Source of the DNA: Mesorhizobium sp. Root102
GTDB taxonomy: Bacteria > Pseudomonadota > Alphaproteobacteria > Rhizobiales > Rhizobiaceae
DNA: 64,000 nt
Direction of reading: 5' to 3'
Assembly: GCF_001425625.1 (NCBI RefSeq)
Contig: NZ_LMCP01000004.1
Span: 62,001-126,000 of the forward strand
Under the pieces are notes generated by a model. It was not told where the DNA came from. It did no database searches and saw nothing but the letters and a program-made list of their open reading frames with translations. The translations under genes and the position numbers were made by a program. How positions within the stretch are numbered: the first letter of the stretch is position 1; each line of letters opens with the position of its first letter. Positions 33,760 to 45,111 of the stretch are shown piece by piece.

Positions 33760-34218
33760 ATGGACCGGTTTCTGTCAAACACGGTGAGCAGGATCGACGC
33801 GAAGGGACGGGTGTCCGTTCCCGCGCATTTCCGTGCCGTCGTGCAGAAGCGCGGCTATTCGGAACTCTATGCGCTGCGCTGCCTGGACCTGCCGGCGATG
33901 GATGTCGGCGGGCTCGACCTGCTCGATCGCTACGAGCAGCGCATCGCGCTCGAAGATCCCTTCCTGCAGACGGCGGACGATATGTCGTTCTTCTGCCATG
34001 GCGACGGAACCTTCTTGAAACTCGACCAGGACGGCCGCATCACGATGAGCGATTTCATTCGCGAACACACCGGCATTTCGGCGGAAGTGGCCTTTGTCGG
34101 ACGCGGCAATTTCTTTCAGATCTGGGAGCCGGGACGGCTTGCCGCCTATGGGGCGCAGGCGAGGGCCCGACTTTTGCAGCTTCGGCAGGGGACGAAGCCT
34201 GGGGAGCGACCGGAATGA
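33760..34218 (+). CDS. mraZ: transcriptional regulator MraZ
   Basis: A 152-aa protein with two SpoVT/AbrB-like domains. Typical segments are [39 protein letters not shown] and [17 protein letters not shown]. It is the first gene of the dcw cluster and represses the cluster in other bacteria. The ATG at 33760 matches the family N-terminus; an upstream open stretch was ignored. It overlaps rsmH by four bases (ATGA). Confidence 0.95.
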   Translation: MDRFLSNTVSRIDAKGRVSVPAHFRAVVQKRGYSELYALRCLDLPAMDVGGLDLLDRYEQRIALEDPFLQTADDMSFFCHGDGTFLKLDQDGRITMSDFIREHTGISAEVAFVGRGNFFQIWEPGRLAAYGAQARARLLQLRQGTKPGERPE

Positions 34219-35249
34219 CGGCGAGCCACGGCGATGACCTTCCTCACGCCGTAGATGGGCACGCCGTTGGCGGATCGGCCCGCCACATTCCGGTCCTCCT
34301 TGGCGAAGTGCTCGAAGCACTGGCGCCAGCGGAGGGCGATATCATCATCGACGGCACGTTCGGCGCCGGCGGCTACACCAGGGCCATTCTGGCGACGGGC
34401 GCCTCCGTGGTGGCTATCGACCGCGATCCGGATGCCATTGCGGCCGGGCGCGATCTGGAAGAGCAGTCGGGCGGCCGGCTGCGCCTGGTGCAGGCGCCGT
34501 TCTCGACGCTGGACGAGCATGTCGAGAGTGCCGACGGCGTCGTGCTCGACATCGGTGTGTCCTCAATGCAGCTCGACCAGGCCGAGCGCGGCTTTTCGTT
34601 CCGCACCGACGGGCCGCTCGACATGCGCATGGCGCAGGCTGGTTTGAGCGCCGCCGACGTCGTCAACAGCTTCAAGCCGGGCGACCTTGCCCGCATCTTC
34701 GGCTTCCTCGGCGAGGAGCGCCATGCCGGGCGCATCGCCCGCATGATCGAGGCTCGCCGCGAAAAGCGCCCGTTCGAACGCACGCTGGAACTGGCCGACG
34801 CCATCGAGACGCATGTCGGTCGCGCGCCCAAGGACAAGATCCATCCGGCGACGCGCGTCTTCCAGGCGCTGCGCATCTTCGTCAATGACGAGCTTGGCGA
34901 GCTGGCCAAGGCCTTGTTTGCCGCCGAACGCGCACTGAAGCCGGGCGGACGGCTCGCCGTGGTGACGTTCCATTCGCTGGAAGACCGCATCGTCAAGCGT
35001 TTCATCGCTGATCGGGCCGACGTCGCGACCGGCTCGCGTCACCTGCCCGAGGCTCATGCGCGCACCGCGACCTTCCGCAAGGCGGGTGGCGGCGTGACGG
35101 CCGGCGACGCCGAGGTGGCGGCCAATCCGCGCGCCCGTTCGGCCAGGTTGCGCGCGGCAATCCGCACCGAGGCGCCGGCGCGCGGCAACGATTTTTCGAT
35201 TTTCGGCCTTCCAAAGCTTCCCGGCATCGACCGGCCGGGGGAGAGGTAG
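34215..35249 (+). CDS. rsmH: 16S rRNA (cytosine(1402)-N4)-methyltransferase RsmH
   Basis: A 344-aa SAM-dependent methyltransferase (formerly MraW). [13 protein letters not shown] begins the conserved part, with [11 protein letters not shown] as motif [12 protein letters not shown] and the [17 protein letters not shown] segment. It methylates C1402 in the decoding centre of 16S rRNA. The N-terminal 23 residues are extra. Its start overlaps the mraZ stop. Confidence 0.95.
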   Translation: MTASHGDDLPHAVDGHAVGGSARHIPVLLGEVLEALAPAEGDIIIDGTFGAGGYTRAILATGASVVAIDRDPDAIAAGRDLEEQSGGRLRLVQAPFSTLDEHVESADGVVLDIGVSSMQLDQAERGFSFRTDGPLDMRMAQAGLSAADVVNSFKPGDLARIFGFLGEERHAGRIARMIEARREKRPFERTLELADAIETHVGRAPKDKIHPATRVFQALRIFVNDELGELAKALFAAERALKPGGRLAVVTFHSLEDRIVKRFIADRADVATGSRHLPEAHARTATFRKAGGGVTAGDAEVAANPRARSARLRAAIRTEAPARGNDFSIFGLPKLPGIDRPGER

Positions 35250-35252
35250 CAC

Positions 35253-35651
35253 GTGTTTCGTACCAGCGACATCGTCCTGATCGCCGTCATGGTTGCGGCC
35301 GCCGCCCTTACCTACAAGGCCAAGCGCGAGGCCGAGGACCAATTGGCTTCGGTGCAGAAGATCCATGCGCAGATCCGCTATGAGGAGGACACGATCGACC
35401 TGCTCAAGGCCGACTGGAGCCTGCTCACCCAGCCGTCGCGGCTGCAGAAGCTGACCGAACTCTACAAGTCGCAGCTCGAACTCGAGCCGGTCAGCGCCCG
35501 CCAGATCGTCGGCATCGGCGACCTGCCGGCCAAATCCCTGGACATTCAGGACATTCTGAACGGACGCCAGGGCGGTATGGCGGACAATTCGGACGGCAAG
35601 GCGCCGTCGGACGGCAGGGATCCCGTGGTGACCGGAGGCATCGCCCAATGA
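35253..35651 (+). CDS. ftsL: cell division protein FtsL
   Basis: A 132-aa bitopic membrane protein. One helix at about 7-22 is followed by a coiled coil (SVQKIHAQIRYEEDTIDLLK) in the periplasm. The LTQPSRLQKL segment is the conserved FtsL motif. It links FtsQ and FtsB to FtsWI in the divisome. The start is a GTG at 35253 with GGGGGAGAGG just upstream. It overlaps ftsI by ATGA. The C-terminal tail after residue 100 (disordered, Asp/Gly rich) is alphaproteobacterial. Confidence 0.92.
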   Translation: MFRTSDIVLIAVMVAAAALTYKAKREAEDQLASVQKIHAQIRYEEDTIDLLKADWSLLTQPSRLQKLTELYKSQLELEPVSARQIVGIGDLPAKSLDIQDILNGRQGGMADNSDGKAPSDGRDPVVTGGIAQ

Positions 35652-37357
35652 TCGGCAAACTGCTGAAGCGTCGCGCCAGGACGAGTGAAGACGGATCGAT
35701 CGTGGTCGAGGGCGCCCGCAAGGCGACCGGCGGCAAGGGCAGGACGCGCATCGTGATGACGATGGCGGTGTTCTTCGGCATCTTCTCGACCATTTCCGGC
35801 CGCCTGGTCTATCTCGGCTTCCAGACCCCCGACATGTCGGGCGGTCCGCAGAGCCGGGTGACGGCATCGCGGCCCGACATTGTCGACCGCAACGGCGAAG
35901 TGCTGGCGACGGACATCAAGACGGCGTCGCTGTTTGCCGAACCGCGCCGGATCGTCGACGCCGACGAGGCGATAGAGAAGCTGTCGACGGTGCTTCCGGA
36001 CATCGACTATGAGCAGACTTACCACAAGCTGAAGAGCGGCGCCGGGTTCGTCTGGCTGCAGCGGCAGTTGACGCCCAAGCAACAGTCCGACATCATGCAG
36101 CTCGGCATTCCCGGCTTCGGCTTCCGTACCGAGAAGCGCCGCTTTTATCCGAGCGGCGAGACCTCGTCCTACATCGTCGGCCTCACCAACATCGACAACC
36201 AGGGCATCTCCGGAATGGAGAAGTATGTCGACGAGCAGGGCCTGAGCGACCTGCAGGCATCGGGCCTCGCGGTCGCCAAGGATCTCAAGCCGGTGAAGCT
36301 TTCGATCGATCTGCGCGTCCAGCATGTGGTCCGCGACGAGATCGCCGCCGGACTGGAGCGTTATCGCGCCATAGGCGCTGGCGCCGTTGTGCTCAACGTC
36401 AAGACCGGCGAAGTGGTGGCAATGGCCTCGGTGCCGGATTTTGATCCGAACAATCCTTACAATGCGCAGGACAAGGACCGGCTGAATCGGATGTCAGCGG
36501 GACTCTACGAGATGGGCTCGACCTTCAAGAGCTTCACTTCAGCCATGGCGCTCGATTCGGGCAAGGCGACGATGGCGAGCCGCTTCGATGCTTCGCATCC
36601 AATCCGGGTCGGCCATCAGGCCATTCACGATTTCCACGGCAAGAACCGAGTGCTGTCGTTGCCGGAGGTGTTCCTCTATTCGTCCAATATCGGGTCGGCC
36701 AGGGAGGCCGAGATGGTCGGCATCGAGGCGCACCGCGAATTCCTGCATCGCCTTGGCATTCTGGACAAGATGCAGACCGAACTGCCGGAAGTCGCCCGCC
36801 CGACCGAACCGAAGGTCTGGAAACAGGTCAATTCGTTCACTATCGCCTTTGGTCACGGCGTGTCGACGACACCGCTGCAAGCGGCTGTAGGCTGCGCGGC
36901 GTTGATGAATGGTGGCTTCCTGATGAACCCCACCTTCCTGATGCGTACGCAAGCGGAAGCAATGGCCACCGCCAAGAAGGTGGTGAGCGAAAAGACCGTG
37001 GAGGGCATGCGCTACCTCTATACGCTCAATGCCGAGAAGGGCTCGGCCAGAAATGCCAGGGTCCCCGGCTACCGCGTTGGCGGCAAGACCGGAACAGCCG
37101 AGAAGGTCGTCAACGGCCGCTACTCGAAAGACTTGAATTTCAATACCTTCGTCGCCGCCTTTCCGATGGACGATCCGCAATACCTCGTGTTTACGATTGC
37201 CGATGCCCCGCACCCGGAAAAGCCTGGCATGACAGACGTCGCGGCCGCGAATGCGGGGGTTATGGCCGGTAATATCATCAGGCGTTCAGCTGCCATGCTT
37301 GGCGTGAAGCCAGATTTCAGCCATGAAAATGGTGCAACGCTGGTTTCCTATCAGTGA
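35648..37357 (+). CDS. ftsI: peptidoglycan DD-transpeptidase FtsI (PBP3)
   Basis: A 569-aa class B penicillin-binding protein. One N-terminal membrane helix (about 36-54) follows a basic tail. The transpeptidase motifs are STFK with Ser291 and Lys294, SSN in YSSNIGSA, and KTG in GGKTGTAEK. It crosslinks septal peptidoglycan in the periplasm with FtsW. Length is normal. Its ATG overlaps the ftsL stop. Confidence 0.95.
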   Translation: MIGKLLKRRARTSEDGSIVVEGARKATGGKGRTRIVMTMAVFFGIFSTISGRLVYLGFQTPDMSGGPQSRVTASRPDIVDRNGEVLATDIKTASLFAEPRRIVDADEAIEKLSTVLPDIDYEQTYHKLKSGAGFVWLQRQLTPKQQSDIMQLGIPGFGFRTEKRRFYPSGETSSYIVGLTNIDNQGISGMEKYVDEQGLSDLQASGLAVAKDLKPVKLSIDLRVQHVVRDEIAAGLERYRAIGAGAVVLNVKTGEVVAMASVPDFDPNNPYNAQDKDRLNRMSAGLYEMGSTFKSFTSAMALDSGKATMASRFDASHPIRVGHQAIHDFHGKNRVLSLPEVFLYSSNIGSAREAEMVGIEAHREFLHRLGILDKMQTELPEVARPTEPKVWKQVNSFTIAFGHGVSTTPLQAAVGCAALMNGGFLMNPTFLMRTQAEAMATAKKVVSEKTVEGMRYLYTLNAEKGSARNARVPGYRVGGKTGTAEKVVNGRYSKDLNFNTFVAAFPMDDPQYLVFTIADAPHPEKPGMTDVAAANAGVMAGNIIRRSAAMLGVKPDFSHENGATLVSYQ

Positions 37358-37411
37358 TTCTTAGGGCGCGCCGGTAACTGCGCGCTATTTTGTTGCGGTG
37401 AACGGGACTCG

Positions 37412-38866
37412 ATGAAGCTCAGAGATCTAGCCGGTATCCTGCCCGTCGAGGGAATAGCTTCCGTCGATCTGGAGGTTACAGGGATTTCTTCGGATTCCCG
37501 CCAGGTAAAGCCGGGCGTTGTCTTTTTTGCGCTCGCCGGAACCAAGGCCGATGGTGCCGTTTATGCCGCCGACGCCGCCGTGCGCGGTGCGGCCGCGATC
37601 GTAGCGGGCAAGGGCAGCACCATAGCTGGGCTGTCGGTTCCGGTATTGGCGGTCGACGATCCGCGCCTGGCGCTGGCGCTGAGTGCGGCCCGCTATTTCG
37701 GCAAGCAGCCGCAGACCATGGTCGCGGTGACTGGTACCAGCGGCAAGACGTCGGTCGCCGCCTTCACCAGGCAGATCTGGGAGCAGGCCGGCTATGCCGC
37801 CGCTTCGATCGGCACCACCGGCGTGGTGGCGCCGGGCCGCAGCGATTATGGCTCGCTGACGACGCCCGATCCGGTCGCCCTGCATCAATTGCTGCGGGAA
37901 TTGGCCGATGCCGGCGTCACCCACGCCTCGATGGAAGCCTCCAGCCATGGGCTCGACCAGCGCCGCCTCGATGGCGTGAAGCTGGCAGCTGGCGGCTTCA
38001 CCAATCTCGGCCGCGACCACATGGACTATCATCCGACCATCGAGGACTACCACCGCGCCAAATTGCGCCTGTTCGACGCACTGCTGCCGAAGGGCGCGCC
38101 GGCGGTCATCTTCGCCGACGATCCGTGGTCGGCGCCGACGGTCAAGGCCGCACAGGCTGCCGGGCTCGAGGTGCTGACGGTCGGCCGTCATGGTGATTTC
38201 CTCAGGCTGAAGCGGGTCGAGCACGAGCGCCACCGCCAGCGCGCCGAAGTCGAGGCCGACGGCGTGCTCTACGAGATCGATCTGCCGCTGGCCGGTGATT
38301 TCCAGATTTCGAACGCGCTGGTTTCTGCGGGGCTTGCCATTTCCACGGGAACACCTGTCGCCAAGGCCTTGATGGCGTTGGAGAAACTGAAGGGCGCACC
38401 GGGCCGGCTCGACCTCGTCGGCACCACCGCCAATGGCGCGCCGGTCTATGTGGATTATGCCCACAAGCCCGACGCGCTGGAAAACGTGCTGGCTTCGGTG
38501 CGCCCGTTCACCACCGGCCGCGTCATCGTCGTGTTCGGCTGCGGCGGCGACCGCGACCGGGGAAAAAGGCCGATCATGGGCGAGATCGCGACGCGGCTTG
38601 CCGATGTCGTCATCGTCACCGACGACAATCCGCGCTCGGAAGTGCCGGAAACGATCCGTGCTGCCATTTTGGCCGCTGCCCCCGGCGCTATCGAGATCGG
38701 CGACCGGCGCCAGGCGATCCATGAGGCGGTCGCCATGCTGCATGCCGGCGACACGCTGATCGTGGCTGGCAAAGGCCATGAGGAGGGCCAGACGATCGGC
38801 TCCGAGACCTTGCATTTCTCAGATCATGAGGAAGCCCGCGCAGCACTCGTGGAGCGTGCCGCATGA
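37412..38866 (+). CDS. murE: UDP-N-acetylmuramoyl-L-alanyl-D-glutamate--2,6-diaminopimelate ligase
   Basis: A 484-aa Mur ligase. Walker A is GTSGKTS, followed by [24 protein letters not shown] contains the DNPR motif that selects meso-diaminopimelate over lysine, so the wall is meso-DAP type. It adds the third residue to the UDP-MurNAc peptide in the cytoplasm. It overlaps murF by four bases (ATGA). Confidence 0.95.
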   Translation: MKLRDLAGILPVEGIASVDLEVTGISSDSRQVKPGVVFFALAGTKADGAVYAADAAVRGAAAIVAGKGSTIAGLSVPVLAVDDPRLALALSAARYFGKQPQTMVAVTGTSGKTSVAAFTRQIWEQAGYAAASIGTTGVVAPGRSDYGSLTTPDPVALHQLLRELADAGVTHASMEASSHGLDQRRLDGVKLAAGGFTNLGRDHMDYHPTIEDYHRAKLRLFDALLPKGAPAVIFADDPWSAPTVKAAQAAGLEVLTVGRHGDFLRLKRVEHERHRQRAEVEADGVLYEIDLPLAGDFQISNALVSAGLAISTGTPVAKALMALEKLKGAPGRLDLVGTTANGAPVYVDYAHKPDALENVLASVRPFTTGRVIVVFGCGGDRDRGKRPIMGEIATRLADVVIVTDDNPRSEVPETIRAAILAAAPGAIEIGDRRQAIHEAVAMLHAGDTLIVAGKGHEEGQTIGSETLHFSDHEEARAALVERAA

Positions 38867-40320
38867 GCTTGCTGTGGACATCCGAGGCGCTGGTTGCCGC
38901 CATGGACGGGCGGCCTCTCGGGCCGATGCCGGAAGGCATTTCAGGCATTTCGATCGACAGCCGCAGCCTGCAGCCGGGCGACGCCTTCTTCGCCATCAAG
39001 GGCGAGGCGATGGACGGCCATGACTTCGCAACCGCTGCCATCAAGGCCGGCGCCGGTGTGCTGGTGGTGGCCGAAGGCAAGCTGCCGTCGCTCGGCCGGC
39101 TGACGGCGCCGATCATCGTCGTCGAGGATGTGCTGGCCGCGCTGGAAAAGCTCGGAGTGGCCTCCCGAGCACGCTCCCAAGCCAAAATCATCGCGGTGAC
39201 CGGTTCGGCCGGCAAGACGACCACCAAGGAAGCGCTGCGCCATGTGCTGCAAGCCGTCGGCAAGGTGCATGCCTCGGCGCAGTCCTTCAACAACCACTGG
39301 GGCGTGCCGCTGACTTTGGCGCGCATGCCCGATGATTGCGACTATGCTGTGTTCGAGATCGGCATGAACCATCCCGACGAGATCCGCCCGCTGGTCAAGA
39401 TGGTGAGGCCGCATGTCGCCATCGTTACCATGATCGCGGCCGCCCACCTTGGCTTCTTCCGCAATCTGGACGAGATCGCCAAGGCCAAGGCCGAGATTTT
39501 CGAAGGGCTGGAGCCTGAGGGGGCCGCCGTCCTCAACCGCGACGATGCGCGCTTCAGGCTTCTCGACAAGATGGCGCATGCCGCCGGTGTCGAGCACGTC
39601 TACGGCTTCGGCGAGAATGCGCGCTCGACCTTCAAGCTCACCAAATGCGAACTGCATGCGGATCATTCCGATATCGCCGCCAGGATCAGCGGCCACGAGG
39701 TGACGGCGCGGGTCGGCGCGCCCGGCCGCCATATGGTGCAGAATGTGCTGGCGGTGCTGGGGGCGGCGCATCTGGTCGGCGCCGATCTCGACAAGGTGGC
39801 ACTCGCACTGGCCGATCTTTCGGCCGAACGCGGGCGCGGCAAGCGCCATGTGCTGCGTCACCCCGGTGGCTCGACTTCGAGCCACCCCGGCGGGCCGATC
39901 ACGCTGATCGACGAGAGCTACAACGCCAATCCGGCATCGATGGCTGCCGCCATGGCATTGCTCAACGCGACGCCAGTGACGGGCGAGGGCCGCCGCATCG
40001 CGGTCCTCGGCGACATGCTCGAACTCGGCGACCACTCGGCGAAGCTGCATGCCGCCCTTGCCGAGCTCATCGTCGGCACCGGGACGCAGACCGTCTTTCT
40101 CGGCGGCCCGGAGATGCGGGCGCTGGCGCAGACGCTGCCGGCTGAGATCAAGACGGAATACCGCGCCGGTGTCGAGGAGCTGAAGCCGGTGCTGCTTGCC
40201 GCGCTGAAGCCGGGCGATGTGGTGATGATCAAATCGTCGAAGGGCATCGGTTTTGCAAGACTGGTCGATGCGCTGCTGGGCAAATACCCGGCTGAATCGA
40301 CAGCCAGAAAACAGACCTAG
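38863..40320 (+). CDS. murF: UDP-N-acetylmuramoyl-tripeptide--D-alanyl-D-alanine ligase
   Basis: A 485-aa Mur ligase with Walker [23 protein letters not shown] and [12 protein letters not shown]. It adds D-Ala-D-Ala to the tripeptide, the last cytoplasmic assembly step before the lipid carrier. The D-Ala-D-Ala is made by Ddl, encoded further down this cluster. A short Gly/Ser/Pro-rich insert (about 328-342, [12 protein letters not shown]) is unusual and may be a duplicated loop. Confidence 0.95.
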   Translation: MSLLWTSEALVAAMDGRPLGPMPEGISGISIDSRSLQPGDAFFAIKGEAMDGHDFATAAIKAGAGVLVVAEGKLPSLGRLTAPIIVVEDVLAALEKLGVASRARSQAKIIAVTGSAGKTTTKEALRHVLQAVGKVHASAQSFNNHWGVPLTLARMPDDCDYAVFEIGMNHPDEIRPLVKMVRPHVAIVTMIAAAHLGFFRNLDEIAKAKAEIFEGLEPEGAAVLNRDDARFRLLDKMAHAAGVEHVYGFGENARSTFKLTKCELHADHSDIAARISGHEVTARVGAPGRHMVQNVLAVLGAAHLVGADLDKVALALADLSAERGRGKRHVLRHPGGSTSSHPGGPITLIDESYNANPASMAAAMALLNATPVTGEGRRIAVLGDMLELGDHSAKLHAALAELIVGTGTQTVFLGGPEMRALAQTLPAEIKTEYRAGVEELKPVLLAALKPGDVVMIKSSKGIGFARLVDALLGKYPAESTARKQT

Positions 40321-40339
40321 GTCGGGGGACGAAAAGCGC

Positions 40340-41422
40340 ATGTTTACACTGCTCGTCGATTTTGCGGACAAGGTCTCGGTCTTCAATGTCTTCCGCTACA
40401 TCACCTTCCGCACCGGCGGGGCGCTGATCACGTCGGCGCTGATTGTCTTCATCTTCGGGCCGACCATCATCAATTCGCTGCGGCTGCGGCAAGGCAAGGG
40501 CCAGCCGATTCGCGCCGATGGGCCGCAGACGCATTTCAAGAAGGCCGGCACGCCGACCATGGGCGGGCTGATGATCCTGTCGGGCATTATCGGCTCGTCG
40601 CTTTTGTGGGCGAACCTGTCGAGCATCTATGTCTGGGTGGTGCTGCTGGTGACGCTGGGCTTCGGCTCGATCGGCTTCTATGACGACTATCTGAAAGTGA
40701 CCAAGCAGTCGCATCTCGGCTTTTCCGGCAAGGCGCGGCTAGCGCTTGAATTCATCATCGCCGGCATCGCCGCCTGGGTGATCATGCACAATGGCCAGGC
40801 GCCATTCTCGTCGTCGCTGACATTCCCCTTCGCCAAGGAATTCATCATCAATCTCGGCTGGTTCTTCATTCCGTTCTCTTGTTTCGTCATCGTCGGCGCC
40901 GGCAACGCGGTGAACCTGACCGATGGCCTGGACGGGCTGGCGATCGTGCCGATCATGATCGCGGCGGCGTCCTTCGGCGTCATCGCCTATCTCTCCGGCA
41001 ACGCCGTGTTTGCCGAATATCTGCAGATCCATTTCGTGCCCGGTACCGGCGAACTGGCGGTCGTGCTTGGCTCGGTCATCGGCGCCGGCCTCGGCTTCCT
41101 CTGGTTCAACGCGCCACCGGCGGCGATCTTCATGGGCGACACCGGATCGCTGGCCATGGGCGGCTTGATCGGAACCGTCGCCGTCGCCACCAAGCACGAG
41201 ATCGTGCTGGTCATCGTCGGCGGATTGTTTGTCGTGGAAATCCTGTCGGTCATCATCCAGGTCGGCTACTTCAAGATGACCGGCAAGCGGGTGTTCCTGA
41301 TGGCGCCGATCCACCATCATTTCGAAAAGCTCGGCTGGACCGAAAGCCAGGTGGTGATCCGCTTCTGGATCATCGCCGTCATCCTGGCGCTGGTCGGCCT
41401 GTCGACCCTCAAGCTGAGATAG
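40340..41422 (+). CDS. mraY: phospho-N-acetylmuramoyl-pentapeptide-transferase
   Basis: A 360-aa polytopic membrane enzyme with about ten helices. The family signatures are [21 protein letters not shown] (catalytic Asp pair), [13 protein letters not shown] and [11 protein letters not shown]. It moves phospho-MurNAc-pentapeptide to undecaprenyl phosphate, producing lipid I. The ATG at 40340 matches the family start; the 20-base spacer after murF is free of signals. Confidence 0.95.
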   Translation: MFTLLVDFADKVSVFNVFRYITFRTGGALITSALIVFIFGPTIINSLRLRQGKGQPIRADGPQTHFKKAGTPTMGGLMILSGIIGSSLLWANLSSIYVWVVLLVTLGFGSIGFYDDYLKVTKQSHLGFSGKARLALEFIIAGIAAWVIMHNGQAPFSSSLTFPFAKEFIINLGWFFIPFSCFVIVGAGNAVNLTDGLDGLAIVPIMIAAASFGVIAYLSGNAVFAEYLQIHFVPGTGELAVVLGSVIGAGLGFLWFNAPPAAIFMGDTGSLAMGGLIGTVAVATKHEIVLVIVGGLFVVEILSVIIQVGYFKMTGKRVFLMAPIHHHFEKLGWTESQVVIRFWIIAVILALVGLSTLKLR

Positions 41423-41430
41423 GAAGCCCC

Positions 41431-42831
41431 TTGATCCCCGCCGCATCCTTTTCAGGCAAGCGCGTTTCGCTCTTCGGGCTCGGTGGCTCGGGGATCGCCA
41501 CGGCCCGCTCGCTGATCGAGGGCGGGGCGGACGTGCTGGCCTGGGACGACAATCCGGAAAGTGTGGCGAAGGCCGCCGTTGCCGGCATCGCTACCGCTGA
41601 TCTGCGTGGCGCCGACTGGGCGAAATTCTCGGCGTTCGTACTGTCGCCCGGCGTGCCGCTGACGCATCCCAAGCCGCATTGGACGGTCGAGCTCGCGCGC
41701 GGTTCAGGCGTCGAGATCATCGGCGACATCGAGCTTTTCTGCCGCGAGCGGATGCTGAGCGCGCCAACGTCGCCCTTCATCGCCATCACCGGCACCAACG
41801 GCAAGTCGACGACGACCGCGCTGACGGCGCATATCCTGAAAGCTGCGGGACGCGACACCCAGATGGGCGGCAATATCGGCCGCGCGGTGATGACGCTCGA
41901 TCCGCCTGAGTCCGATCGGCACTATGTGGTCGAATGCTCGTCCTACCAGATCGACCTCGCGCCCTCGATCAACCCGACGGCTGGCATCCTGCTCAACCTG
42001 ACGCCCGATCATCTCGACCGCCACGGCACCATGCAGCACTACGCCGCGATCAAGGAGCGGCTGGTTGCCGGCAGCGAGACGGCAATCGTCGGCATCGACG
42101 ATTCCTGGTGCGCTCAGATCGCCGAGCGGCTGGAGCGGGCCGGGCGGCATGTCATCCGCATTTCCAAGCGGCTGCCGCTGACCGACGGCTATTTCGCCGA
42201 CGGCAGCGATCTGATGGAGGCGGTGCACGGCCGCTACAGCCGTGTCGCCTTCCTCGAGGGCATCGGCTCGCTTCGCGGCCAGCACAATGCCCAGAACGCG
42301 CTGGCAGCGGTTGCCGCTTGCCTCAAGGTCGGGCTGGAACTTGGCGAGATCCAGTCGGGGCTGGAAAGCTTTCCCGGCCTCGCGCACCGCATGGAGCAGG
42401 TCGGCCGCAAGGACCATGTGCTGTTCATCAACGATTCCAAGGCGACCAACGCCGATGCGGCGGCCCCGGCACTGTCGAGCTTTGCGCGCATCTACTGGAT
42501 CGCCGGTGGCTTGCCCAAGGAAGGCGGTATAGAGCCGTTGCGCGGCTTCTTCCCGCGCATCGCCAAGGCTTATCTGATCGGCGAGGCGGCGCCGGCTTTT
42601 TCGGCGACACTGGGCGAGGCCGTGCCCTACGAGATTTCAGGCACGCTGGCCGCGGCGGTCGAGCACGCCGCGCATGATGCGGCCCAGGACGACAGCGGCG
42701 AGGCGGTGGTGCTGTTGTCGCCGGCCTGCGCCAGTTTCGACCAGTTCAAGAATTTCGAAGTCCGCGGCGAAGCCTTCAGGCAAGCTGCGAATGCTATCGA
42801 GGGTGTGAAACCCATCGGAGGGGCACGATAA
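41431..42831 (+). CDS. murD: UDP-N-acetylmuramoyl-L-alanine--D-glutamate ligase
   Basis: A 466-aa Mur ligase with [16 protein letters not shown] as the ATP site, GNIGRAV and [10 protein letters not shown]. It adds D-glutamate to UDP-MurNAc-L-Ala. The start is a TTG at 41431 preceded by AGGAAG; no ATG fits the family N-terminus, so a TTG start is proposed. The frame is open for another 180 codons upstream, but those overlap mraY. TAATG overlap joins it to ftsW. Confidence 0.92.
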   Translation: MIPAASFSGKRVSLFGLGGSGIATARSLIEGGADVLAWDDNPESVAKAAVAGIATADLRGADWAKFSAFVLSPGVPLTHPKPHWTVELARGSGVEIIGDIELFCRERMLSAPTSPFIAITGTNGKSTTTALTAHILKAAGRDTQMGGNIGRAVMTLDPPESDRHYVVECSSYQIDLAPSINPTAGILLNLTPDHLDRHGTMQHYAAIKERLVAGSETAIVGIDDSWCAQIAERLERAGRHVIRISKRLPLTDGYFADGSDLMEAVHGRYSRVAFLEGIGSLRGQHNAQNALAAVAACLKVGLELGEIQSGLESFPGLAHRMEQVGRKDHVLFINDSKATNADAAAPALSSFARIYWIAGGLPKEGGIEPLRGFFPRIAKAYLIGEAAPAFSATLGEAVPYEISGTLAAAVEHAAHDAAQDDSGEAVVLLSPACASFDQFKNFEVRGEAFRQAANAIEGVKPIGGAR

Positions 42832-43982
42832 TGCAGAGCCGTCTCGACAAAAGCCCGGTTGCGACCTGGTGGTGGACGATCGATCGATGGTTCCTGGCGG
42901 CGTTCCTGTCGCTGATGGGGCTTGGCATCGTGTTGTCCTTCGCCGCCAGCCCGGCGGTGGCCGAACGCATCGGCCTCGACAGCTTCCACTTCGCCACAAG
43001 GCAGATCATCTTCACCGTGCCGGCGCTTGGCGTGATGCTGGCCGTGTCCTTCCTCGATTCCAGGCAGATCCGGCGCATGGCGCTGATCATGCTGTGCCTG
43101 ATGCTGGTGCTGATGGTGGCGGTGCTCTACATCGGCGTCGAGGTGAAGGGCGCGCGCCGCTGGGTGTCGCTTGCCGGCCTGTCGATCCAGCCGTCGGAAT
43201 TCCTCAAGCCAGCCTTCGTCATCATGTGCGCCTGGCTGTTCGCCGAGCACAAGCGCCAGCCCGACATTCCGGGCAATCTGTTCGCCATGCTGCTGCTGGT
43301 GCTGGTCGTATCGCTGCTGGTGGCGCAACCGGACCTCGGCCAGACAATGCTGACGACCGGCACCTGGGGTATCATGTTCTTCATGGCGGGGCTGCCCTGG
43401 CTATGGATCGTCGCACTGGGGGCGGCCGGCGTCGGCGGTGTCTTTGCCGCCTATACGGTGTTTCCGCACGTTGCCTTGCGCATCGACAAGTTCCTTACCG
43501 GCGAAGGCGACACCTTCCAGGTCGACATGGGACGCGAGGCGCTGATCAATGGCGGCTGGTTCGGCGTCGGGCCGGGCGAGGGTACCGTCAAGCGCGTCAT
43601 CCCCGACAGTCATGCCGACTTCGTCTTTTCGGTCGCCGGCGAAGAGTTCGGGCTGATCATGTGCTTTTTCATCATGTCGATCTTCGCCTTCATCGTGCTG
43701 CGCGGCCTTAACACGGCGCTGAAGGAGCATGACGATTTCACCCGCTATGCGGTCGGCGGCCTCGTCACCGTCTTCGGCCTGCAGGCTGTCATCAACATGT
43801 GCGTCAACCTGCAACTGGTGCCGGCCAAGGGCATGACGCTGCCGTTCATCTCCTATGGCGGCTCCTCGCAGATCGCCATCGCCATCTCGATGGGCATGGT
43901 GCTGGCGCTGACACGCAAGCGGCCGGAAAAGCGCAAGCAGATGGGCTTTGGCCTGTCGCAACGCGCCGTGCCGGCGGAGTGA
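42831..43982 (+). CDS. ftsW: septal peptidoglycan glycosyltransferase FtsW
   Basis: A 383-aa SEDS-family membrane protein with about ten helices. The essential periplasmic segment with GRWxxx-like [21 protein letters not shown] is present, and PFISYGGSS and [11 protein letters not shown] are SEDS signatures. It polymerises lipid II into septal glycan strands together with FtsI. Starts by TAATG overlap with murD. The last 30 residues are basic. Confidence 0.95.
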   Translation: MQSRLDKSPVATWWWTIDRWFLAAFLSLMGLGIVLSFAASPAVAERIGLDSFHFATRQIIFTVPALGVMLAVSFLDSRQIRRMALIMLCLMLVLMVAVLYIGVEVKGARRWVSLAGLSIQPSEFLKPAFVIMCAWLFAEHKRQPDIPGNLFAMLLLVLVVSLLVAQPDLGQTMLTTGTWGIMFFMAGLPWLWIVALGAAGVGGVFAAYTVFPHVALRIDKFLTGEGDTFQVDMGREALINGGWFGVGPGEGTVKRVIPDSHADFVFSVAGEEFGLIMCFFIMSIFAFIVLRGLNTALKEHDDFTRYAVGGLVTVFGLQAVINMCVNLQLVPAKGMTLPFISYGGSSQIAIAISMGMVLALTRKRPEKRKQMGFGLSQRAVPAE

Positions 43983-43983
43983 T

Positions 43984-45111
43984 ATGGCCAGAGGCGTCAT
44001 CCTTCTCGCGGCGGGCGGAACCGGTGGGCATCTTTTCCCGGCCGAGGCGCTGGCGCATGAGCTGAACGAGCGCGGCTGGTCGGTGCATCTGGCGACCGAC
44101 GACCGTGCCGAGCGTTTCGCCGGCCATTTCCCGGCCGCCGCCATCCATCCGATCCAGTCGGCGACGATGGGCTCGAAAAATCCTTTTGCCCTGCTTGGCG
44201 CCTTCTGGAAAATCTGGCGCGGCGTGCGCCAGGCTTCCGCCATCATTGGCAGAATCAAGCCGGATGCAGTCGTCGGCTTCGGCGGCTATCCGACCTTGCC
44301 GCCGCTCTACGCGGCGACACGGCGCAAGGTGCCGACGCTGATCCACGAGCAGAACGCGGTGATGGGACGCGCCAACCGGGCGCTGGCCGGCCGTGTCGAC
44401 GCCATCGCCGGCGGCTTCCTGCCACAGGACACCAGTGCGGCCGGCATCAAGACGGTCACGACGGGCAATCCGGTCAGGCCTGCGGTGCTGGAAGCGGCCA
44501 AGACGGCTTATGCGGCGTCGACCGGGGAACAGCCGTTCCGCCTGCTTGTGTTCGGCGGCAGCCAGGGCGCCCAGTTCTTTTCCGATGCCGTGCCGGGGGC
44601 TATCGCGCTGCTTTCCGATGCCCAGCGCAAGCGGCTGGTCATTACCCAACAAGCTCGCGCGGATGACGTGGGGAGGGTCAAGGCGGCCTATGCCGCCCTT
44701 GGCGTCGCCGTCGAGGTCTCGCCCTTCTTCACCGACATGGCGCAGCGCATCGCGGCGGCGCATCTGGTGATCTCGCGCTCCGGCGCCTCGACCGTTTCGG
44801 AGATCGCCGTCATCGGCCGGCCGGCGCTGCTGGTGCCTTACCCCTATGCGCTCGATCACGACCAGGCGGCGAACGCGGCGGCCCTTGCTGCCGCCGGCGG
44901 CGGCGAAGTGCACCCGCAATCCTCGCTTTCGCCCGAACGCATCGCAGCGCTCATCGGCGGGCTCATGGACGCCCCCGAGCGGCTGGCGGCGATGGCGGCG
45001 GGCGCGAAATCGGCCGGCAGGCCGGACGCTGCACGGTTGCTCGCTGATCTCACAGAGGCTATTGCGTCGAAAAAAACCGTTTCGGATTTCAGGAAGGGGA
45101 CGCACGCATGA
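43984..45111 (+). CDS. murG: UDP-N-acetylglucosamine--N-acetylmuramyl-(pentapeptide) pyrophosphoryl-undecaprenol N-acetylglucosamine transferase
   Basis: A 375-aa GT28 glycosyltransferase with [14 protein letters not shown] at the N-terminus, [29 protein letters not shown] and [29 protein letters not shown]. It converts lipid I to lipid II on the cytoplasmic face of the inner membrane. The ATG at 43984 is one base past the ftsW stop. Its stop overlaps murC. Confidence 0.95.
   Translation: MARGVILLAAGGTGGHLFPAEALAHELNERGWSVHLATDDRAERFAGHFPAAAIHPIQSATMGSKNPFALLGAFWKIWRGVRQASAIIGRIKPDAVVGFGGYPTLPPLYAATRRKVPTLIHEQNAVMGRANRALAGRVDAIAGGFLPQDTSAAGIKTVTTGNPVRPAVLEAAKTAYAASTGEQPFRLLVFGGSQGAQFFSDAVPGAIALLSDAQRKRLVITQQARADDVGRVKAAYAALGVAVEVSPFFTDMAQRIAAAHLVISRSGASTVSEIAVIGRPALLVPYPYALDHDQAANAAALAAAGGGEVHPQSSLSPERIAALIGGLMDAPERLAAMAAGAKSAGRPDAARLLADLTEAIASKKTVSDFRKGTHA

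Noticed and set aside
40879..41430. Upstream extension of murD to a 650-residue protein
   Set aside because: The first 184 residues overlap mraY in another frame and have no family similarity; the MurD N-terminus begins at the TTG at 41431.
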